This document shows, in pieces, positions 30,730 to 43,122 of a DNA stretch of 64,000 nucleotides (its first letter is position 1; every line of letters starts with the position of its first letter). Below the pieces are notes generated by a model. That model did not search any database and was not told where the DNA came from. It was given only the letters and a program-made list of their open reading frames with translations. A program made the position numbers and the translations under genes. This stretch comes from Saccharum officinarum (Eukaryota > Streptophyta > Magnoliopsida > Poales > Poaceae), in NCBI GenBank assembly GCA_020631735.1, contig CM036191.1, positions 44,182,562-44,246,561 on the forward strand, given 5' to 3'.

Positions 30730-31363
30730 TTTCTGCATCTGTAGATGGGTTCTTTTTGCATACACCATGAGGAACTCGCAAATGTAGTATCCACACAAAT
30801 TGTTTCCTGGTGGCTGCCGTAGAACCCATTGTACGATATAAAAAGATTACTCTCGTCGTCCCGCGCGTGAGCTGAAGCATGATAAGGTAAAGATGCGGGG
30901 AGCTAGTACAACTTACATCCAGTTGGTGTGGATCAGGAAGTGGCGCTTTCAGATCCGGACGGTGTAGCTAAACGAACCAAGCCCAAACCCTGCCCAATAA
31001 TTGGATCGTTAATTAACTATTGCAGAGTTAAAGAGCAGGAATAAATATTTAAAGATCGAAGTTACCCCTGGATAATGTCTATCATATCTTGGTAATCTTC
31101 CTGCGGTTTTCTCAACAAGTCATAGATTAGCAAATGACCGTCAGAGAGATCGAAGACAATCAGTATCCAGTGAAAGCTGCATTTGTTTATAGAGTCAACA
31201 TATATATCTTTATGTTGGATTGAGTAAGTAAAGTAAAATGTGCACACAATAACAACACTCACCCAAAGTTGTAGGGGAAGACTATAAATCTTTTGTTCTT
31301 TTGGTTGATCAAGAACCTGCGGACATTCCTCTCCGTTTGAGGTCTCCATTGATCGTAGGAAAT
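30730..31363 (-). pseudogene. C48/Ulp1-type protease, C-terminal exons with full catalytic triad (copy 2)
   Basis: The pieces in transcript order are: exon at 31263-about 31360 (ends FPYNFG at a GTGAGT donor); exon at 31066-31176 (FHWILIVFDL, LLIYDLLRKPQEDYQ, donor GTAACT); exon at about 30920-31000 (WAWFV then TAG, then LHRPDLKAPLPDPHQLD); exon at 30730-30833 (QWVLRQPPGNNLCGYYICEF then LMVYAKRTHLQMQK). His, Asp, and Cys (codon 30793-30795), plus the Gln before the Cys, are all present as in Ulp1/SENP proteases. The in-frame TAG in the third piece and a weak acceptor before the last mean the gene is broken. What the protease did for the element is unknown. Confidence 0.75.
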
Positions 31364-31545
31364 GTTTGAGTCCTTGAATACGATATATGGATCAACGAAA
31401 CCAATGTTCTTGTCGTTTCTACGTGTGAGGTCTCTCATTATGTCTCTGCATATGTATAGACATGCTAGCTACTATGAGGATAATTACTTATACATATATA
31501 TATACATATGCTAGAGTGAGATTATTAAAAGAAAGAATCACGTAC

Positions 31546-32849
31546 AGACAAAAGCAGCTGATGAGAGATTTGTCTAGAGCGTCCATGTGGCATAGCTAGT
31601 GTAACTCATTAAACTGAACCATTATAATGTCATCGCCACAGAAGTAATGATGATTTCTAATTTTGACGCAAATATAGTCATCCGCTTTTCTGCGACACAC
31701 CACCATGTACCACTTGTTTAACAAGTACATTTGTGTACGAAGTTCCATGAGCTTCTCAGGGTTGTATAGACTCTTGCCATATACATATTCCTTCTTCTAA
31801 TGATCAACTTCTGGAGCACTTTCGATGTGTGCTCCGCCGAGCATTTGGGAAATGCTTAGACCAGTTTCCGCAAAAAAATCATCAAGTTGATCCAAATGCA
31901 CATTTCCGGATATCTGTTCTAGCACGTTCATGTTTGAACCATATTCATTCCCAATAACTAGCGGGGCTCTGATTATTGTGATTGTTTCCTGAGCTGTGCA
32001 ACACCCTTCCGTGCTCTCTTCTCTTTCTTCTTCGCCTCCTCAATTGACTTGGTGAGAGTGCGGTCATAGTCCGATAGTGGCAAATCCTTACGAGCATCAC
32101 ATAACTTTTTCCGGTGAGCGTCCACCCTTTGCCTTAGAACTTCTAGACGTACGAAGAAGTACGGCTTCTCAGGGTTTCACTTCGCTTCACTTTTAGCCTT
32201 GACTTTCGCGAAGAAACTGTCCACATCTGTTTTCATTGAAGCATCTATTTCCTCGGCTGTCTTCTCATAGGAAAGTTTCATCGTCTTAGAAATAGCTGGT
32301 GTTCTCCCTGAGGCTTTCTTTTTTGGTGGCGGTGGGGCTGACGCCTTCGTTTGTGGGGTGGGCCTCTTCTTTAGCAAAGGGCCAGCCGGTGGCAGTGTTG
32401 GAGCCTGCCGTGGAGGCAATGGAGCGGCCGATGTCGGCGTTGGAGCCTACCGTGGAGGCGATGGGGCCAGTGGCGGCATTGGAGCCCGCCGTGGAAGCGA
32501 TGGGGCGGCCGGTGTCGGCGTTGGAGCCCGCCGTGGAGGCGATGGGGCTGGTGGCGGCGTTGGAGCTCGGCGTGGAGGCGATGGAGCGACCGGTGTCGGC
32601 GTTGGAGCCCGCTGTGGAGGCGATGGGGCTAGTGGCGGCGTTGGAGCCTGCCGTGGAGGCGATGGGGCGGCCGGTGTCGGCGTTGGAGCCCGCCGTGGAG
32701 GCGATGGGGCCGGTGGCGGCATTGGATCCCGTCGTGGAGGAGATGGGGTCGGTGGGGATGCAGCCATGTCTTCCACTTCATTGTCATCGCCCGCAACACT
32801 GTGACCAGGTGGTGAATGGATAATTGGACTTAGGTTGGGGGAGGTTCTG
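31546..32849 (-). pseudogene. CACTA-borne proline-rich plus C48 N-terminal exon (copy 2)
   Basis: Same exon as 721-2024 in copy 1, from an acceptor near 32850 to the GTACGT donor at 31545-31540. The proline-rich array (32390-32770) differs by several substitutions and small changes from copy 1. The shared breaks are the TGA after KAKSEAK, the frameshift near QLRKQSQ and the TAG after EVDH. Unlike copy 1, the codon after RVDAH is CGG (Arg), so one stop is private to copy 1. The protease front MDALDKSLISCFCL is intact at the end. Confidence 0.7.
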
Positions 32850-32925
32850 CTGTGAAAACAACGTGATATGAGTAAACCATTATTTAAGCCAATACATAAT
32901 TAGTGAAAAAATGTTTCGTTCACTT

Positions 32926-33645
32926 TCATCCGCACCTAGGGTTAGGTTGTTGAGGAGGAGGAGGTGACGCCCCAGGAATAATGATATAGTGCTTGCGCCA
33001 ACATATGAATGTCTTCTCCGCTTCTCCTAAAGTCTTCTCCCCATCACCTCCTTCAATGTCAAGAGGCACATTGCTATAACCTTTCACACCTCTATCCACC
33101 GAAACGCTAGCATATCCAGGAGGTATTAATGCCCCATGGCATCTTGGTGTCTTCGTAGGGTCGATACGAGATACAACATCGATAGCCACCATGACTGTGG
33201 CATTCCTCTCTGGAATGTGCAGCTCACATGTCGTGAGAGGATTGGTGATGTCATCTACAGGGAAGCATAGCCCTGCGTCATCTTGAATCACTGGCACCTC
33301 TGTGGAAGCGCAACTTCTTTTCAACTGATCAGGGGGGCTGATGTTGACTCCCGGCTCTGATGCAGTTTGCCTTTGGATGGAACTTGCTGCTATCTGTACT
33401 TGTCTTTTGATTTCCTCGTTCATTTTGGCTTCAAGTGCTTTAACTCGCTCTACTACATCACGAGCCACTTCCCGTGACTCAAGAACCATTTCCTCCATCC
33501 TGCGCATCCCCTCTGCCTCCTCGTCCTTCTTTCTCTGGCGGCTTCTATAGGTGGCTTTATCTTTAGGGAAGGCATGCTCCCACGACACCTCCCTATAGCC
33601 TCTTGTTCGTCCACCGTGTTCAGTACTCTCCGGGGCGTATGTCAG
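32926..33645 (-). CDS. CACTA-element coiled-coil/En-Spm-type exon (copy 2)
   Basis: Open from the acceptor AG (33646-33647) to the stop at 32926. It has the same domains as 2101-2820, with about ten amino-acid differences, for example AHEAVERV against ARDVVERV and a Gly in IPPGYASV where copy 1 has Arg. Both copies stay open for 240 codons while the downstream exon has four breaks, which may be chance or may reflect longer constraint before decay. Role as in the copy 1 entry. Confidence 0.65.
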   Translation of the reverse strand: MTYAPESTEHGGRTRGYREVSWEHAFPKDKATYRSRQRKKDEEAEGMRRMEEMVLESREVARDVVERVKALEAKMNEEIKRQVQIAASSIQRQTASEPGVNISPPDQLKRSCASTEVPVIQDDAGLCFPVDDITNPLTTCELHIPERNATVMVAIDVVSRIDPTKTPRCHGALIPPGYASVSVDRGVKGYSNVPLDIEGGDGEKTLGEAEKTFICWRKHYIIIPGASPPPPQQPNPRCG

Positions 33646-34893
33646 CTAATTAAGAGATTAACTAATTACTTAATAATTAAATATTAAACTTATTTATGAA
33701 AACAAAATTAATATTTATTATTTTTACCTAAGAGGTTGGATCTGATAAGATAAGACTTGTCTCATCAGACACCCCTCAAAGCTTAACCTAACTAACACAT
33801 GTAAAAGCCATTTTTCATTTATTTAAATAATTATTAAATAATGTGAAAAATAAAAGTCTTCAGATTGATCCCAAAATTTTTGTACAGATAGTTCATAGCC
33901 TAATTAAATGGCAAAACAATTTTCAGAATTTTTGGATCATTAATTTAGCCTACAAAATTCATGGAATAATAATTAAATAAATAAGCATAAAATAGGTATA
34001 AATTCAACTTTGTCCAAATAGCCTCAAATTTTTTATATGGACTGTTCATAGTGTCACTTAGGGGAAAAACAAATTTCATGATTTTTGGAAATTTATTGTG
34101 GCCTACAAAAATCATGAAAGTTCCATTTATGAATTAATTGGCAATTTTTATAACATATAAAAATTATTCAAATTTCACATTTCATATTTTCATAAATAGT
34201 ATACATGTCAGAGAGCATACACAAAAACTTTCAGAATTTTTGGAGCTCTATATTTAATTATACAAAATCACAAATCTCTGTACTATTCAAAAATCAGAAA
34301 TAAAAGAAGAACGACATCTCCTCTCTCGCGCGCTCACTGACAAGGGGCCCAGCCTGTCAGTGATAGAGAGCAGAGTACCGGAATGGATCGACCGGAATCC
34401 ATCGGCGGCGCGATCGCCGGCGACGAGGATGACTCCAACGGGTTCCTCTCGTCGTTCCACACCGATCTGGGTAGGTGGTTGGGTGTGCTTTGCGTCACAG
34501 TGACCTCGCCGGCGGTAATGGCGGACACGGCGGCAGCGAGCCACGTTCCGACCAACTCAGTGTGGTAGATGTCAAATGGACGGCAGGGTTAGCATCAGGA
34601 GCTTACCGCGAACATGCCGGTGAATACGGTTGAGCGAATGAACGGCTCCGGCGGTGGTGACAGAGGCAGCGGCGACGCCGGCGTTCCCGGCTCCTGTGAC
34701 GAACGCCGAAACAGGAGTTTAAATAGAAGGGGCATTTAGTCCCAGATTGTAGTACCAACCGGGACTAAAGGGTCCCTCCTGCAAAAGCCTGCCACCAGAG
34801 CCGTTGGGCAGGAGACTTTTAGTCCCAGACGCAATTTTCTCTGAGACTATTGCCCATTTGGCAGTTCGACCAAAGGTCTGTTTATTAGTAGTG
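33646..34893 (-). other. CACTA 5' intron, GC-rich leader and terminal repeats (copy 2)
   Basis: The same layout as 2821-4066: AT-rich spacer to about 34300, GC-rich block 34310-34720, then subterminal repeats and the terminus. Differences from copy 1 are scattered substitutions and single-base indels (offset changes from 30825 to 30827). No conserved protein domain is recognised in the GC-rich block. Confidence 0.6.
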
Positions 34894-35636
34894 CGCGCGC
34901 CTCTTGACTTGGGCTGGCCAGAGATGAGTACAGTACATCATCCCCAGTTCATTGGTGTCGTCCTGCAGCAGCACTAGCTAGTAACTACGTGAACTTGCCA
35001 CACTCCACACATTCTAAGGCCCCGTTTGGTTTGGATGTTAAAGTTTAACAAACACTATAGGTCCTGTTTGGTTTGGATGTTAAAGTTTAACAAACACTAT
35101 AGCACTTTCGTCTTATTTGAAAAAAAGTTTTCAATCTTGGACTAATTAGGCTTAATAGATTCATCTCGTAAATTACTCCTAATATGTGCCGACATGCATG
35201 CAATTAGTCTACATTTAGTACTCCATGCATTTAAGAGAACATTGATGTGATGTGAGTTAAACTTTAACTCCTCCAAACCAAACGGGGCCTAATTCAGCCG
35301 ACGCAAAAGCACGGTGGTACGTACGTATGCTGACAGGTATGTGCAAGAAAATTGCTTTATTTCGGAAACAAAATTGTGAGCGTATTTAATGCACTAACTC
35401 TGCAACTTTTGGGAAAAAAGGCTGCTTTGTTAGTTACTGCCTGTGTCAAAAAAAAATACAACTATGACATTTGTGCTGACAGTCCTGTCATGATCGAATA
35501 TCTTACTCCTGGGTACAATACGATCGAGAGATACTAGAAATAATATCACATGTAAGTACGAGCAAAAAAAGCACTTTTTTTACCGAAACAACAACAATCA
35601 TTATCAGAGATGAATTAGCTAAAATACAAATATGTC
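34894..35636. repeat. Repeated segment S-right, copy c (carries the MITE)
   Basis: Continuation of S-left after the CACTA element. It matches 4067-4754 and, without the MITE, 8273-8738. No gene is seen. Confidence 0.85.
35018..35289. mobile_element. Tourist-like MITE, copy 2, with 42-bp internal duplication of its left end
   Basis: The same insertion as 4191-4419 with TAA at 35015-35017 and 35290-35292. Here the left terminal stretch (GTTTGGTTTGGATGTTAAAG ... AACACTATAG) is repeated in tandem, adding 42 bases, and the right end has GGGGCC against GGGCC. The offset between duplication copies jumps from 30827 to 30870 for this reason. Confidence 0.92.
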
Positions 35637-35845
35637 TGTGTGGAAAAGTATAGAGCCAATATTAGCCACGCACAGCAAAGGTGCTACGGCCGGATGGCCA
35701 ACAAGTACAGTACTTGCACTCACAGCAACGTCAAAGGAGATTGGAAAAACAACAATATAAATTTTATTGTTGCGCTGGCGTGGACTATAAATATCAAAGT
35801 CAAATGGCCAAAAAATAGTCGGTTGTTGACGGACTGGACGTAAAA

Positions 35846-36317
35846 CAGTTTTCCTTTTTGATTCACAAAAAAATCCCGGTTATAATATCAAATTACAGGA
35901 AAATATCTATTTAACCTTGCTTACTATTGCTGATTGTCTATACTTCATTCATTCACCTATAAAACCAGGTATTCTACACCTTAAAAGCTAACCATCTAAA
36001 TAACACCCTTATGCTGCTTTAACAATTTCGCTGACCAGGCATATTACAGCCACTCAACAAACAATAGGAAAATGTCTACATAAACCCCTGACATATCAGA
36101 TCAAGAGTTGACTATAAAACCTCTCAACTATAAAATAAGATATTGAAGCCCTTTAAACATCTAATAATGTTCGATTGACCCCATGGTTTTGTTGGGCCAT
36201 TTTTGCACTATATCTTGCCACATTAACCAGAGTACCTATGCTTCCATGTAGACCCATACGTTGCCTCACTCTCCCTACTATTTCTAGGCTAACACACTGC
36301 CCGATAAGCATCACATG
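35846..36317. other. Non-coding stretch, nothing recognised (copy 2)
   Basis: Near-identical partner of 4976-5446, with only a few substitutions. Confidence 0.5.
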
Positions 36318-38060
36318 TGTAACACCCTGGCCTATTAGTAGCATCTAGTAGTTGGTCCATGTGTGGTTGTAGTTGGTCGGTTTCATACCACCTTAGTTTA
36401 ACAGGGTGAGGGTCAGCTTATAGTCCTCGTCGCTCTGAACTTTGCACCTTCGGGTTAATAGTTTTAGACGAAGTGAAGATGAAACGTGTAAGAGAGGTGC
36501 TACGCATATGCGGTGCCGTTTCATGTGAGGTGTTGGACCAGAAGCAGATTTTGGACACATGGTATTACAACATGATTTTTGTTCCTAGTGGTTTATCATA
36601 TACTTTCATACTTTCATACATGAAATGACTATTTAAGAATCCTGTACCAAGCATGAGCATCACATTTACTCATTCATGTTATGCATCATAAATGAAAGGA
36701 AGCACACAAGGAGGTGAACCCTGAGAATGACATTGTGGCCGGACCCAATGTTGCAGCACCACATACTGAGTATCAAGGCAGGCTCCTAAGCATTTTGTAC
36801 TCTTTTATAATCGCATTAACTTTATTATGTTGTATATCGTATTATGTTACAATATGACTAGAGACCCATTTTCCCTATTTGAGCTTGTAACCTTGGGGTT
36901 GCTCCATCTACCTTGTATCATAAAATTGCTTTTGTTAGAAGGTAATTTGTGCTTAGAGTGCTTAGCTATAGTAGAAGTTGAGATTGTCATGGGTTTGTCA
37001 CTAGTGTCTTATAGGAAATGCTTGAACACTAAACAACATAAAATTAAGCCATAGTCTAAAACCTGACCCACATGCTAAGACCGGTTAAGGCCATGTGTCC
37101 ATGATAGTAAGTTTGGAACATACACCACTTGCCGTGAATGGGTATGGTAAGCCTAGTACTTCGTTATGACTGAATGTCCCGTGGATCCAGCGTGTGGTCT
37201 AGCACAAGGTATCTAGGAGGGCTTGTACCTCGACTCACTCTCTAACCATACCTAAGTGGTTTTCCTGGACATGGGAAAGGTTAAAGCTCGAGTCATTCCT
37301 TATGTGCAGATGGGTCGTATGGGTTGTGGTTGTTGTCTTTGGTGGGGTAAACTTGTACCCCTCTGCAGAGTTCTTGTTCAATCCTTATAGATTCATACTA
37401 GTGTTGATCGAAATGACTCGTGGAAAACTACACTCCAATTGTTGCTTATTTCTTACACATATTTAACCATGTTATGCTTACCTAGTTGAATAGACAACTT
37501 TACTTTTATCACACAAATGTCTTTATGCAAAACTAAACTCTATTCCTTGCTAAAGCTCAATGCATAATCGTTGTTCATTAATCATGGGTAAGTCCTGTTG
37601 AGTACAATTGTGCACCCATGATACTACTTGTGGAGTTTTGCAGGTGAGGTAGCCCCTGCTTATGGGTTCTTCTATGCGCCCGAGTCCTCCATGGATTGGG
37701 AGTAGTAGAGACCCTCCCTGTGAGGTGGAAACTCATGGTTGTGGCGCAAACCATGGACTTGTATCAAATTTATCTTATGTTAAGTCTTGCACTAGACTCT
37801 AAATGTGGTGTTATGAACTAAGTTGAGAACAAAACGGGTTGTAAACTTAAGTACCTTTTTTCAAATGTGATTTAAACCAGTGGTGAACCATGTAATGTCT
37901 TGTCTACTATTGCGATTGATCTTGGACGAAGGCCGTAGAGATGTGTGTTATATGGGTAGCACACCAAGGTGACTGCATGGACGGGGGTCTGGACTAAGCG
38001 TGGTCAATGGATGATAGCTTGGCCCCAACCATCTGGACTAGCCAAGGAGCAGTCGTGACA
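36318..38060. mobile_element. Solo-LTR-like block, copy 2
   Basis: Near-identical partner of 5447-7189 (about ten differences in 1.7-2.2 kb by eye). Ends TGTAACACCCTGG and GTCGTGACA. The target duplication is not seen here either. Confidence 0.42.
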
Positions 38061-38257
38061 GCTATGATAGCAAAAAAAATACACCATAATATAGCTAGCT
38101 AAACTTTTCAAGTGACATAACAAAAGCAATCCACTAAACCAAGCTTAAGTGTAGTTCTACACAACATATGCTTAAAAAATTTCCTAAACCTTTCGTGCAG
38201 ATCGATCCTAATTAAGATTGTGAAATTAATATGGCTTAATTAAAATTTTCTCTCTCC

Positions 38258-38511
38258 ACTCCAAATTGCATTGTTTTTGAAAGAAAAGGCAGGAGTTGTG
38301 TCGTTCAATTAAAAAGAAGAGAAGTTCAATACAACACGGGATACCGTTAACACACATCCCGACGACGCACCCATACAACACCCATAAAAACACACCCCGT
38401 TCCAAATTGTTATGGATTTTCTGTATACATAGCTTTTGTTGCTATGGACATAGATTTGCATCTTGTCTTGAAAAGTCATAACAAGTTACAATTTGGAATG
38501 GAGGGAGCAGT
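38258..38511. mobile_element. Stowaway-type MITE remnants (copy 2)
   Basis: Identical by eye to 7387-7640, with the same CCCCGTTCCAAATTG and CAATTTGGAATGGAGGG ends. Confidence 0.6.
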
Positions 38512-38778
38512 AGAAGTGAATACATGCAATACATACTTCCCAGAATCATACTATATTCTAAGAGAAACTACGTCATCAAGTGATGCACGCAGTAGGTCAA
38601 TGAAGCGAGATAAATGGAGCAGTCGGCAGTCGGCACCGCCACCGGTGCAACATGGTACGATGGTTGAATATTCATGTCCATACAAGCGAGAAACACAAGG
38701 GAGGAACATTAGAGCATCCGCAGTGTGAAGGAACGGGGTTGGTCCTGTCGCGGTTCCAACCATTGACATGACTTCTCC

Positions 38779-39609
38779 TGGTATTGAGCTCGCAATGTAT
38801 GGAACCGGGGTGCTCATCAGCTCATGGCAGTTGGAGCCGTTGGAGCTGTGTCATGTGTCAGAGTGATATTTTTTTTATTGCAAAGGGACGGGTTCTATGC
38901 CTCGGAGCTGCTCCTCCGTCGAATCAACCCTACAGTGTAACGTACTGGGTCCTATACATGCATTAAATGCATAGAACCAGCTTCAACACAAACACCGTGG
39001 ATGCTCTTATTGGTGATGACAAGATCGAGTACTGCATACTTGCTTTGATTTGATGTACCTGCTCTCTCTCTCGGTCTACAAAGAAACCAAGGGATGAAGC
39101 AGCATTGAACATTAGCCGGCCTCAAATTTCTTGGGAGATCAAAGTCGCGCGCCTCTTGACTTGGGCCGGCCAGAGATGAGTACAGTACATCATCCCCAGT
39201 TCATTGGTGCCGTCCTGCAGCAGCACTAGCTAGTAACTACGTGAACTTGCCACACTCCACACATTCTAATTCAGCCGACGCAAAAGCACGGTGGTACGTA
39301 CGTATGCTGACAGGTATGTGCAAGAAAATTGCTTTATTTCGGAAACAAAATTGTGAGCGTATTTAATGCACTAACTCTGCAACTTTTGGGAAAACAAGGC
39401 TGCTTTGTTAGTTACTGCCTGTGTCAAAAAAATACAACTATGACATTTGTGCTGACAGTCCTGTCATGATCTAATATCTTACTCCTAGGTACAATACGAT
39501 CGAGAGATACTAGAAATAATATCACATGTAAGTACGTACAAAAAATCAAATTTTTTGACCGAAACAACAACAATCATTATCAGAGATGAATTAGCTAAAA
39601 TTTATATTA
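38779..39609. repeat. Repeated segment S', copy in duplication copy 2
   Basis: It matches 7908-8738 with no difference I can see over 830 bases. It is again the unbroken form without CACTA or MITE. Confidence 0.87.
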
Positions 39610-39782
39610 GATAGTATTAATATTTATATATCAAACTAGATTTATTACGAAAATATATTTCATAAATAATTTAATGATACTTATTTTATATCATTAATGT
39701 TAGTACTTTTCTTATATAACTTTGGTTAAATATCGATAGTTTGACCTTTCGAAAAGCAAGAATTTACCTTAATTTGTTGGAA

Positions 39783-42156
39783 ATAGTCTATCAACCCGTG
39801 CTCTCGCACGGTTAGAATCTTAAAATACAAATAAGCAATAGTTACTGTTTAATACCTCTACCTAATTAAAATACTAATATTAAATTACATGTTTTTTATT
39901 TTGTTCGTTTCTCTAGGACAATAGGTAGTATGTTGTCTCTATCAAGTGGTGATAAATGTATCAATTACTAACCTATATGTTTCTTCATTCATATACATAG
40001 TTTTTACCCTTGCCATGTTACCACTATGTATTTTCAATATCAATATGTATTTAGTTGAAACCTTAGCTTAAAATATGATGGTCTTGTCGTGGGCCATTTC
40101 TTGTGATGTTCTGTTAATCTAAAATTTGGATTTTAAAAAACAATTCATATTAATTGCTATAGGTTTTTGTCCTCAAGTTAAATTGAAAATCCTATGGTAT
40201 CTTATATTAACTCTCCTTTTTGTACTTCTTGAAATAAGGATTTTGGATTGTAAAATGCTCACTTAATTACAACAGTGGCATAAGTAGTCATTTAAAACAT
40301 GCACATCAATTAAAACCATGGATAAAGCTTGAAGTAACATGGTACATAAAGAGAATGTTAACATTTTAATTGTTATATTTAATGATAGATTACTCTAAAG
40401 TAATCCCAAAGAATAGGAAGGTATAGCCACATGTCTTGTACTAACCTTCCTCACTTATGAAGATATATAAATTTATTTATTAAGAAGTCATATGTGTTGT
40501 TATATTATCAATAAGGATAATATTTTAGTTAAAATGTATCTAAGGTTAAAACATATATAAATTATATGTCGTTGATATGAATGTAGTTATAAATATTTTG
40601 TTGGATTTATTAGCGTATGAGTTGTTGAGAAAATACTTTTCCCGAATGCTGAAAAACAACTTATATATTTATCACTCATGTATGCATGTGTACTCAATCT
40701 ACATGATGGCACAATATGTATATTTATTTTAATCAAATTCTAATATATTAGCATAATAGATCAGGGTAACATAGAAACATATATGCGCTCTTGCTTATCT
40801 AAATATTTTTTATAGTAGAAAATATTGATAACTTAAATGTAGATTTAAGGAATCTTTTATTTTTTTAAAAAAAATAACAGATGTGGTAATTTAGAAGCAT
40901 ATCTAAGTGCTTATGCTAAATTATCTATCATAATAGTAGGTGGGTAATTAGTTGTAAATTTTGGCTCACTTTAGATTATGCTTTAATAAATTCATGTGTT
41001 ACCTTATATTATTTTACACAATCATGGAAATAGGTAATTATTTAGAAAATAGAATAGATCCAATGGTAATTATTATGAATGATATTAGATTGTACTAAAC
41101 TGATGGCCATACATTTTGGTTTTTATGAGAATTTTTATGTTTCATCATTTTCTTCTAGCATAATATGTATTTAGTTGAAACTTAATCTTAAGTTATATAA
41201 GTTCTTGTTGTGTCCCTTTGTATAACATGCCATATTTTAGCTTTTAACTTTTAATATAGTTGATGGAATTTTTCACCCGTTTGTTAAGTTAAACCTCTAA
41301 TGCTTATTGCATATTGTGTTCAATTTTTTCATTTTTTAATTTATTTAAAAATTATTTTAGGTCCTAGCCTACCCTCTTAGTTCTTACATTAGCATAAAAA
41401 GTTATTTTACATTACACTACGGCACTCAAGATGTTGAATTTCTTGTATCAAAGATTTATATGTGTACTTAGTACTGTTTTATAAGTATAGAGTGCTCAAA
41501 ATGAAAAAAAATATTTGAAATAACAACTTATGTATTTTATTATCATGGATTACTAATATAAAATTAAAGTTGCTATGTGGTTTTAGTAAGGGACCATTTT
41601 CCATGTTTGATAAGCTATTAAAATGAGTATTTATCCTAAAGTATACGTGTTTACTCAGTGTACTTGACTAAAACATTATAATTATTTTAAACATGAGAAC
41701 ATATAAGTATATATATAATAGCGTAATCACATATTTTAGTGGTCAACTGTGAACCTCGGTACATGCATCCTATCATGATTTTTCCCGTACCTTTCGGAAA
41801 ATTTCTTTCCCCGTATCTGTACAAAAGGATTTCCCACGTACGGAAAAAGGTTGTTTTTTACCGGACAAATTTGAGGCTGTTTTGTCAACTGTGAACCTCG
41901 GTACATGCATCCTATCAAGATTTTTCCGGTACCTCTCAAAAAAATTCCCGTATCTCTAAAAAAAGATTTTCCACGTACGACAGAAGTTGTTTTTTCTTGG
42001 ACAAATTCCACGCTGGTTTTTAATGTATAATTGGAGGTGGATATTATTTAGAAAATAAAGATCCAATGGTTTAGGGGTAGTTAGAATTTTGATTAATGGC
42101 TAGATGTTTCTTATTATTGTAAGAATTTCAAGCATTTATCTTTTTTCCTAACGCGT
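39783..42156 (-). mobile_element. Helitron-like non-autonomous element, copy 2
   Basis: The 3' hairpin is perfect here (CCGTGC, loop TCTC, GCACGG on the plus strand, about 39796-39811). Up to about 40760 it is nearly identical to copy 1; beyond that it differs by several percent. It keeps a stretch (GGTAACATAGAAACATATATG, near 40765) that copy 1 has lost but the relative at 27160 has, and lacks about 97 bases that copy 1 has at 10820-10915. No coding is seen. Confidence 0.6.
41742..42025. repeat. Tandem dimer, period about 142 bp (copy 2)
   Basis: Partner of 10931-11213; units start at 41742 and 41884. Confidence 0.8.
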
Positions 42157-42908
42157 CTGTTGGGATTTAACGTGGAGGCACCGTTGGAGCCTCTAATTAA
42201 TAATAGTAAGATTCTGGAAGTAGTGGGGACTTTGGATAGAGGCACGTACTGACCGGTGCTAAAGTGCTCCGTGTCCTCAAATTAAGCTGCGATTGTTCAT
42301 TTCATTCCTTACTCTGTCCATGACTTCTTCACTCTATGCTGAAATTCTTCGCAAACTTCAGAGGCAATATATAAAACAACAACGAGATGATGATAGTTCT
42401 GAGCTAAATCCTTGCTATTCTGCGGTGTTCAATCGCTAATTCGGCCGAGTCTCCGCCAACAATCGTGGCCTGTGCACATCATCATTACCTAATGCACGAT
42501 CAGCCATCTATTTTTTTTCTGTGTACTGACCAGATGCTACAGTAGTGTACAGCGGTGAACAGTTCTACTTACGTACCTTTTTCGGCGACTACTTAGGCGC
42601 TTGTTTAGTTCCCAAAAACTTTTTCAAAAAGTGTTACAGTAGTCGTCACATTGAATCTTTGGCCTCATGCATGAAGCATTAAATGTAAGTAAAAAAATAA
42701 TTAATTGTACAGTTTGTCTGTAAATGTCGAGATGAATCTTTTGAGCTTAGGATAAATTTTGCCAAATAATAATGAAAGTGCTAGAGGAATTTTTCCAAAA
42801 AAAAATTTCACAATCTAAACACGGCCTAGGTTGCAGGATCTGTCGTCAATCGTACTCAGGAAAAAACAAAAAAATTCGTACTCATCAGGAGAAGGCAGCA
42901 ATATTATT
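42157..42908. other. About 750-bp segment missing from copy 1
   Basis: It lies between CCTAACGCGT and TATTGGGCAG. It has no gene but contains a MITE at 42596-42826. The templated filler at the matching place in copy 1 suggests it was deleted there rather than inserted here. Confidence 0.65.
42596..42826. mobile_element. PIF/Harbinger-like MITE, 231 bp
   Basis: Ends GGCGCTTGTTTAGTTCCC and, inverted, CTAAACACGGCC, with the interior motif GTACAGTTTGTCTGTAAA near the middle. The flanks are TTA and TAG, so the 3-bp target duplication is not perfect. It is related to the MITE at 13669-13933. Confidence 0.68.
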
Positions 42909-43122
42909 CGCCTATTGGGCAGCTAGCTAACTTTAGTAGCAGATCCAGGATGAAATAGAGCCTAGGCGAGACTTAAGACGCCGATCAAAACATGTAATTT
43001 GAAACTTTTGATTAAAAGGTGCTGTGACTAATGGCTAATAAGCGTGCGCCGGAGTCCGAGCCAGACCCATCAGTCTGTCACTATTGTACGTGTCACCCTT
43101 AGTTGAATAATCGCAACTGATG

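Larger units (their letters stand above)
30064..34893 (-). mobile_element. Complete CACTA element, 4830 bp, carrying a C48 protease gene (copy 2)
   Basis: The left terminus CACCGCTACAGAACAGACC (an altered CACTG/CACTA end) is at 30064 and the right terminus is at 34893 (minus strand CACTACTAATAAACAGACC). The flanks are CGT (30061-30063) and CGC (34894-34896); the unbroken site at 8275 has a single CGC, so the 3-bp target duplication is CGC with one later C-to-T change. The element has subterminal 'TAGTCCCGG' repeats at both ends and the same decayed minus-strand gene as copy 1, here with all protease exons. It has no TNP2, so it is non-autonomous. Confidence 0.92.
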
